Origin: Brucella tritici
Lineage (GTDB): Bacteria > Pseudomonadota > Alphaproteobacteria > Rhizobiales > Rhizobiaceae
Direction of reading: 5' to 3'
Assembly: GCF_902825325.1 (NCBI RefSeq)
Contig: NZ_CADEAR010000009.1
Span: forward strand, 62,001-126,000
Length of the DNA stretch: 64,000 bases
Below, piece by piece: positions 59,706 through 64,000 of the stretch. Every line of letters starts with the position of its first letter. Within the stretch, counting starts at the first letter, position 1. The translations under genes and the position numbers were made by a program. Below the pieces are notes generated by a model. The model searched no databases and had not been told where the DNA came from. It was given only the letters and a program-made list of their open reading frames with translations.

Positions 59706-61301
59706 ATGAGAAAATTTGCATTGCTGGCGGCGCTGTCTGCAGTTCTGTTGGCCGGAACGGCAGCTTATGCTGCGGACGAGCCGCGTTCGGGAGGAGTCAT
59801 CAATTTTGTCGCACCTTACGGCGACAGCTTCTCGACGCTCGACATTCAGGCTTCGCCTGCCACGCAGGACGAGTTCTACGCCAAGGCTATTCACCGCACG
59901 CTCTATGATTGGGATGCCGATCTCAACAAGCCGGTGCTCGGTCTTGCAACTGATGTGACGGTGTCCGACGACAGGCTCGTCTATACCTACAAGCTTCGTC
60001 AGGATGCATTTTTCCACAACGGCAAGCCTTTGACAGCCGATGACATCATCTGGAGTTACACCCGGATAATGGACCCGAAAAAGGCGTTCCCACCGGCACG
60101 TTACATTGCTGAGATCAAAGGGGCTGAAGAATATACGCAGGGCAAGGCCAAGGAAATTTCCGGTCTGAAGAAGATTGATGACCATACGCTCGAAATCACG
60201 CTGAAGCAGCCAATCGATCCGGGCTTCCAGTTTATGCGCAACAATACCGCCATTTACCCGGCGGGTGAGGGCGATAGCGAGGAGTTCCAGCGTCACCCGA
60301 TTGGTCTCGGGCCATATAAGTTTGCGGAATATGTTCCTGGCTCCCGCCTGACAGTCGAGAAGTGGGATAAGTACTACGAAAAGGGCAAGCCCTACGCCGA
60401 CAAGATCAACATCATGATCATGGGTGACGCGGCCGCCCGCGACGTTGCGTTCCGCAACAAGGAAATCGACGTAGCAGTGCTCGGGCCGGCACAATATACC
60501 GCCTATCTTGCCGATCCCGAACTGGCGAAGAATATGGTCGAGGTGGCTGAGGTATATACGCGTGCTGTCGGCTTTAATCCGGATTTTAAGCCGTTCCAGG
60601 ACAAGCGTGTTCGTCAGGCAATCAACTACGCCATCGATAGCGATCTCATCATCAAGCGCCTTGTCAAAGATAAGGCTTATCGTGCTGTTGGTTGGCTTCC
60701 GAACTCATCGCCAGCCTTCGACAAGGATGCGAAACCTTATCCGTATGATCCTGAAAAAGCAAAAGCTTTGCTTGCTGAGGCTGGGTATCCTGACGGCTTC
60801 GAGTTTGAGCTGACGGCAACGCAGAACGAGAGCTGGGGCTTGACCATTGTTCAGGCGATCATTCCAATGCTCGCCAAAGTCGGTATCAAGGTGAAGGCAA
60901 AGCCAGTCGAAGCGTCGGTACTTGCGGATGTGGTTCCGGCTGGTAATTTCCAGGCCTATATGTGGTCGCTCGAAAGCGGTCCGGATGCACTAACTGCCAT
61001 GCAGTGCTTCTATTCCACGACCCCACAATCTGCGTGTAACTACCAGAAATTCTCCAACCCGGAATTCGACAAGATTGTCGATGAGGCAAAGGTGGCGAAA
61101 ACCGAAGAAGAGAAGAACGAACTTCTGAAGAAGGCCAACAATCTGTTGCAGGAAGAAGCGCCGGTGTGGTTCTTCAACTACAACAAGGCGGTCATGGCAC
61201 ATCAGCCATGGTTGCATGGTCTGCAGCCGAACTCGGCAGAGCTCGCAGTTCAGTCCTATGAAAAGCTGTGGGTTGATGACACGGTTCCGTCCGGTCGCTA
61301 G
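59706..61301 (+). CDS. Family-5 peptide/oligopeptide-type solute-binding protein
   Basis: From ATG 59706, after AAGGGG, the product is 531 residues with a signal peptide ending AYA (residue 22). The DppA/OppA pattern is clear: LRQDAFFHNGKPLTADDIIWSYTRIMDP, HPIGLGPYKFAEYVPGS and RQAINYAIDSDLIIKRLV. A CFYSTTPQSACNY segment may form a disulfide near the ligand site. It follows the amidohydrolase by about 140 bases and supplies the two permeases downstream. Confidence 0.88.
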   Translation: MRKFALLAALSAVLLAGTAAYAADEPRSGGVINFVAPYGDSFSTLDIQASPATQDEFYAKAIHRTLYDWDADLNKPVLGLATDVTVSDDRLVYTYKLRQDAFFHNGKPLTADDIIWSYTRIMDPKKAFPPARYIAEIKGAEEYTQGKAKEISGLKKIDDHTLEITLKQPIDPGFQFMRNNTAIYPAGEGDSEEFQRHPIGLGPYKFAEYVPGSRLTVEKWDKYYEKGKPYADKINIMIMGDAAARDVAFRNKEIDVAVLGPAQYTAYLADPELAKNMVEVAEVYTRAVGFNPDFKPFQDKRVRQAINYAIDSDLIIKRLVKDKAYRAVGWLPNSSPAFDKDAKPYPYDPEKAKALLAEAGYPDGFEFELTATQNESWGLTIVQAIIPMLAKVGIKVKAKPVEASVLADVVPAGNFQAYMWSLESGPDALTAMQCFYSTTPQSACNYQKFSNPEFDKIVDEAKVAKTEEEKNELLKKANNLLQEEAPVWFFNYNKAVMAHQPWLHGLQPNSAELAVQSYEKLWVDDTVPSGR

Positions 61302-61319
61302 TTCCGGCTGATCTGGATC

Positions 61320-61343
61320 GGCCCGCTCGTCATCGGGCGGGCC
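61320..61343 (+). terminator. Intercistronic hairpin after the binding-protein gene
   Basis: GGCCCGC (61320-61326) pairs with GCGGGCC (61337-61343) around a ten-base loop; no T run follows. It resembles the hairpins after the other binding-protein genes in this window. Confidence 0.6.
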
Positions 61344-61395
61344 ATTGATCCCCTTTGCTCCAGCGTCTTTTGCGCTGATCCGAAAGGAGGACCAT

Positions 61396-62331
61396 GTGCT
61401 CTACTTTATTCTTCGGCGCGTCCTGCAGATGATACCGACGGTTGTCGCTGTGTCATTGTTGATCTTCGTCATTTTCAGTGTTGTTCCGGGCAGCATCGCT
61501 TCTGGCCTAATTGCCAATGGCAAGGGCATGAACGACCCCAAAATGGTTGAAAAGATCACCCAGGAATTCGGCCTCGACAAGCCAGTCCATGTGCGTTTTG
61601 GCAATTATCTGATTCAACTGGCGCAGTTTGATCTCGGTACGTCCTATCGATCAAGGCAGCCGGTTGTCTCGCTTATTCAGGAGCGCATGTGGCCCACGCT
61701 GAAGCTTGCTTTTGCGGCCATGGGGTTTGCAATCCTGATAGGCGTACCGCTCGGATTTCTCGCCGCACTGAAACCTGGAAGCATTCTCGATAGCGTGACC
61801 ATGATTGGAGCGGTCTCGGGCCTTTCGCTGCCGCAATTTTGGCTGGGACTGCTGGCCATGTATCTATTTGCACTGACACTTGGATGGTTGCCGAGCTTTG
61901 GCTATGGTGATGGTGGTATCCGAAACATTATCCTCCCAGCGCTGACCTTGGGTGTTGCGCCTCTGGCATTACTTGCAAGGACAACGCGCGCAGCCGTGCT
62001 GGAAGTGATGGGCGCTGACTTCATCCGTACTGCCCGCTCGAAAGGTATGAGCAGCTTTCGATTGGTGAAATGGCACGTCATGCGCAATGCGCTGGTGCTG
62101 ATTATCACGACCATCGGCCTACAGTTCGGATCGATGATGGGGCAGGCCGTGGTGGTGGAGAAGCTATTCTCGTGGCCGGGTCTTGGCTCCTTGCTGATCG
62201 ATAGCGTTTCTTTGCGCGACATTCCCGTCGTGCAGGGGGCAATTCTCGTAATCGTATTGTGGTTTCTGGTCATCAATACGATTGTTGACATTCTCTACGC
62301 GGTTATCGACCCGCGCATAAGCCACGAGTAA
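61396..62331 (+). CDS. Peptide-type ABC permease 1 (DppB-like)
   Basis: A GTG at 61396, with AAGGAGG five bases upstream, gives 311 residues starting MLYFILRRVLQMIPTVVAVSLL. A nearby ATG (61394) is out of frame. The coupling loop ADFIRTARSKGMSSFRLVKWHVMRNALVLIITTIGLQFG and GQAVVVEKLFSWPGLGSLL are DppB motifs. It ends four bases before the second permease. Confidence 0.9.
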   Translation: MLYFILRRVLQMIPTVVAVSLLIFVIFSVVPGSIASGLIANGKGMNDPKMVEKITQEFGLDKPVHVRFGNYLIQLAQFDLGTSYRSRQPVVSLIQERMWPTLKLAFAAMGFAILIGVPLGFLAALKPGSILDSVTMIGAVSGLSLPQFWLGLLAMYLFALTLGWLPSFGYGDGGIRNIILPALTLGVAPLALLARTTRAAVLEVMGADFIRTARSKGMSSFRLVKWHVMRNALVLIITTIGLQFGSMMGQAVVVEKLFSWPGLGSLLIDSVSLRDIPVVQGAILVIVLWFLVINTIVDILYAVIDPRISHE

Positions 62332-62335
62332 GCCC

Positions 62336-63157
62336 ATGAAGCTGCGTTTCAATCTCGCATTCGGCGGGTTCGTGTGTATTGTCATTGTGGCAGCGGCTGT
62401 CTTTGCGCCATTGCTGGCACACTATAATCCGGTTCTTGATGCCGACCTGATGAATGCCGAACTTCCGCCTGATGCACAGTTCTGGTTCGGCACGGATGCA
62501 CAAGGCCGCGATGTTTATTCGCGCATCCTCTATGGTGCGCAAGTATCTTTGACTGTTGGTGTCGTCTCGCAATGCATCAACACTGTTATCGGTCTGTGTT
62601 TTGGCATTTCGGCCGGTTATTTCGGCGGATGGTGGGACGATTTCGTCAATGGCCTCACCAATCTGATGCTGGCAATTCCGTCGCTGATCTTTGCGCTGGC
62701 AATCATGGCTGTCCTTGGCCCTGGCTTGCCGAGCCTGCTGCTCGCACTTGGTCTGACGAACTGGTCCTGGACTTGCCGCATTGCGCGGAGTTCTACACTG
62801 TCGCTCAAAAAGCAGGGCTATATTCAGGCGGCCAAGATGCTCGGTTATAGCGATGTCCGCATCATGATCACGCAGATCGTGCCAAACATGATCGGGCCTA
62901 TTCTTGTGATAGGCACGCTCGGAATGGGCGATGCAATTCTTGCGGAGGCAGCACTTTCCTATCTCGGACTCGGGATCAGTCCACCTGATCCAAGCTGGGG
63001 CAATATGCTCACTGATGCGCGCGAGTTGATCGTTAATGCGCCTTGGGCTGCAGTGTTTCCCGGTCTGGCCATCTTCTTCACTGTACTTGGGCTCAACCTG
63101 TTCGGTGACGGTCTTCGCGACTGGCTCGACCCGCATATGAGGACCCGCAAGGTATGA
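62336..63157 (+). CDS. Peptide-type ABC permease 2 (DppC-like)
   Basis: A 273-residue permease with FWFGTDAQGRDVYSRILYGAQVSLTVG, the DppC entry motif, and the loop QGYIQAAKMLGYSDVRIMITQIVPNMIGPILV. LAEAALSYLGLGISPPDPSWGNML completes the pattern. Its TGA overlaps the ATG of the ATPase gene (ATGA at 63154-63157), showing coupling. Confidence 0.9.
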   Translation: MKLRFNLAFGGFVCIVIVAAAVFAPLLAHYNPVLDADLMNAELPPDAQFWFGTDAQGRDVYSRILYGAQVSLTVGVVSQCINTVIGLCFGISAGYFGGWWDDFVNGLTNLMLAIPSLIFALAIMAVLGPGLPSLLLALGLTNWSWTCRIARSSTLSLKKQGYIQAAKMLGYSDVRIMITQIVPNMIGPILVIGTLGMGDAILAEAALSYLGLGISPPDPSWGNMLTDARELIVNAPWAAVFPGLAIFFTVLGLNLFGDGLRDWLDPHMRTRKV

Positions 63158-64000
63158 GCGAACAAGCACTTCTTGAGGTAGAAAACCTTCGGATCGATAT
63201 CGTCTCCGGTTCGAGCAAACATAATGTGGTCGAGGATGTATCGTTCACTATTGGAGCTGGCGAGACATTCGGTCTGGTCGGAGAGTCCGGTTGTGGAAAA
63301 AGCATCACCGCGCTGTCGATGATCGGGCTTTTGCGCAAGCCGCTGTCGATAACCGGAGGAGCGATCCGCTTTAAAGGGCAAGACCTGCGATCCATTTCGT
63401 CGCGCGAAATGCGCAAGCTGCGTGGCAATCGTATAGCGATGATCTTTCAGGAGCCGATGACTGCTCTCAATCCGTTGTCGCCAGTAGGTCGGCAGATTGC
63501 GGAAATGTTCGTGCTGCATCAAGGTGCCACTTGGCACGAGGCTGAGCGCAAGGCGGTCGAAGCGCTTGCGAGTGTTCAAGTTCCTGCGCCAGAGCAACGT
63601 GTGAAGAACTATCCGCATCAGATGTCGGGTGGTATGCGTCAGCGCGTGATGATTGCTATTGCACTTGCATGCAACCCTGATCTGCTGATCGCTGATGAAC
63701 CCACGACCGCACTCGATGTGACGGTTCAGGCGGAAATTTTGCGTCTGATGCAAGAACTTTGCACAGCGCGAGGGACTTCCGTTCTGATGATCAGTCACGA
63801 TCTGGGAGTCATTGCGAAAATGTGCCGTCGCGTGGGTGTCATGTACGCAGGACATCTGGTCGAAGAACGCATAACAGCAGGTCTGTTCCACCATCCGGCG
63901 CACCCTTATGCGCATGGTCTTCTGGCTTCTCTCCCGCACCTCGGTTCGCGTCAGAAGGAGGGGCAGTTGCGGTTACAGGAAATCGAAGGTGTTGTGCCGT
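63154..64000 (+). CDS. Peptide-type ABC ATPase (DppD-like), 3' end beyond window
   Basis: The frame from ATG 63154 is open to the window end, giving at least 282 residues. Walker A is GESGCGKS, then [25 protein letters not shown], signature MSGGMRQR, Walker [13 protein letters not shown] and switch MISHDLGVIAKM. The HPAHPYAHGLLASLPHLG near the end is the C-terminal oligopeptide-ATPase motif that usually introduces a short Cys or zinc-like tail. It could continue as a single DppD or as a fused two-domain protein; the end is not visible. Confidence 0.9.
   Translation, partial: MSEQALLEVENLRIDIVSGSSKHNVVEDVSFTIGAGETFGLVGESGCGKSITALSMIGLLRKPLSITGGAIRFKGQDLRSISSREMRKLRGNRIAMIFQEPMTALNPLSPVGRQIAEMFVLHQGATWHEAERKAVEALASVQVPAPEQRVKNYPHQMSGGMRQRVMIAIALACNPDLLIADEPTTALDVTVQAEILRLMQELCTARGTSVLMISHDLGVIAKMCRRVGVMYAGHLVEERITAGLFHHPAHPYAHGLLASLPHLGSRQKEGQLRLQEIEGVVP

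Overview
The window looks like an accessory-rich stretch of an alphaproteobacterial chromosome from the Brucella/Ochrobactrum group (Hyphomicrobiales), probably the second chromosome. The strongest pointer is a 158-residue RibH2-type lumazine synthase (19705-20181) that, from memory, nearly matches the Brucella protein, placed under an FMN riboswitch. A RHE_PE00001/DUF1612 protein, an ICE-like iron-control palindrome and the rlmE-ppx pair fit the same order. No rRNA, tRNA, CRISPR array, transposase, integrase or prophage gene was seen. About 56 protein genes are supported, nearly half of them ABC-transporter components. Nothing here was compared with a database; names rest on motifs, length, recalled family knowledge and context.

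Layout. 1-2.9 kb: an RpiR-type regulator (cut by the window edge) divergent from an inositol-dehydrogenase-like gene, with a palindromic operator between them, then a DUF1612 protein. 2.9-5.2 kb: a peroxide-defence unit of an OxyR-like regulator divergent from ahpC-ahpD, with a four-half-site OxyR-type array abutting an ahpC promoter. 5.2-9.5 kb: an MHS-family transporter, then a periplasmic copper/superoxide group (CopL-like peptide, multicopper oxidase, SodC). 9.5-15 kb: an amino-acid-oxidase-like flavoenzyme and an Fe3+ ABC importer (ATPase, binding protein, fused permease). 15.2-20.4 kb: an MHYT-GGDEF-EAL protein, a small membrane protein, a DUF442 protein, fdhD, and ribH2 with its riboswitch. 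21-25.4 kb: a four-gene sugar ABC importer. 25.5-29.9 kb: a previously unlisted 33-residue membrane peptide, a DHA2 exporter, and rlmE with a Ppx/GppA phosphatase carrying an Arg-rich extension. 29.9-32.3 kb: a cystine-type ABC importer.

32.5-43.9 kb is one metabolic block: a fused ATP-dependent 5-oxoprolinase divergent from a winged-helix regulator, followed by a fused peptide/glutathione-type ABC ATPase, its binding protein, two permeases and an M14 carboxypeptidase. Together they suggest uptake, trimming and ring-opening of pyroglutamyl or gamma-glutamyl peptides. 43.9-50.9 kb is a complete siderophore uptake line on the minus strand (TonB receptor, periplasmic esterase, binding protein, two permeases, ATPase) with no siderophore biosynthesis genes. 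Divergent from the receptor is the most unusual gene of the window, a LysR-type DNA-binding domain fused to a TrpD2 (YbiB-like) phosphoribosyltransferase fold (50986-52461).

52.6-57.5 kb holds an aminotransferase, a MetQ-MetN-MetI importer and a 2-oxoglutarate/Fe(II)-type oxygenase, probably one pathway for an unidentified amino-acid-like compound. 57.9-64 kb holds a YtcJ-like amidohydrolase followed by a Dpp/Opp-type ABC importer whose ATPase runs off the end. Overall the region is built for nutrient scavenging (inositol, sugars, cystine, methionine-like compounds, peptides, iron) and for defence against peroxide, copper and superoxide.
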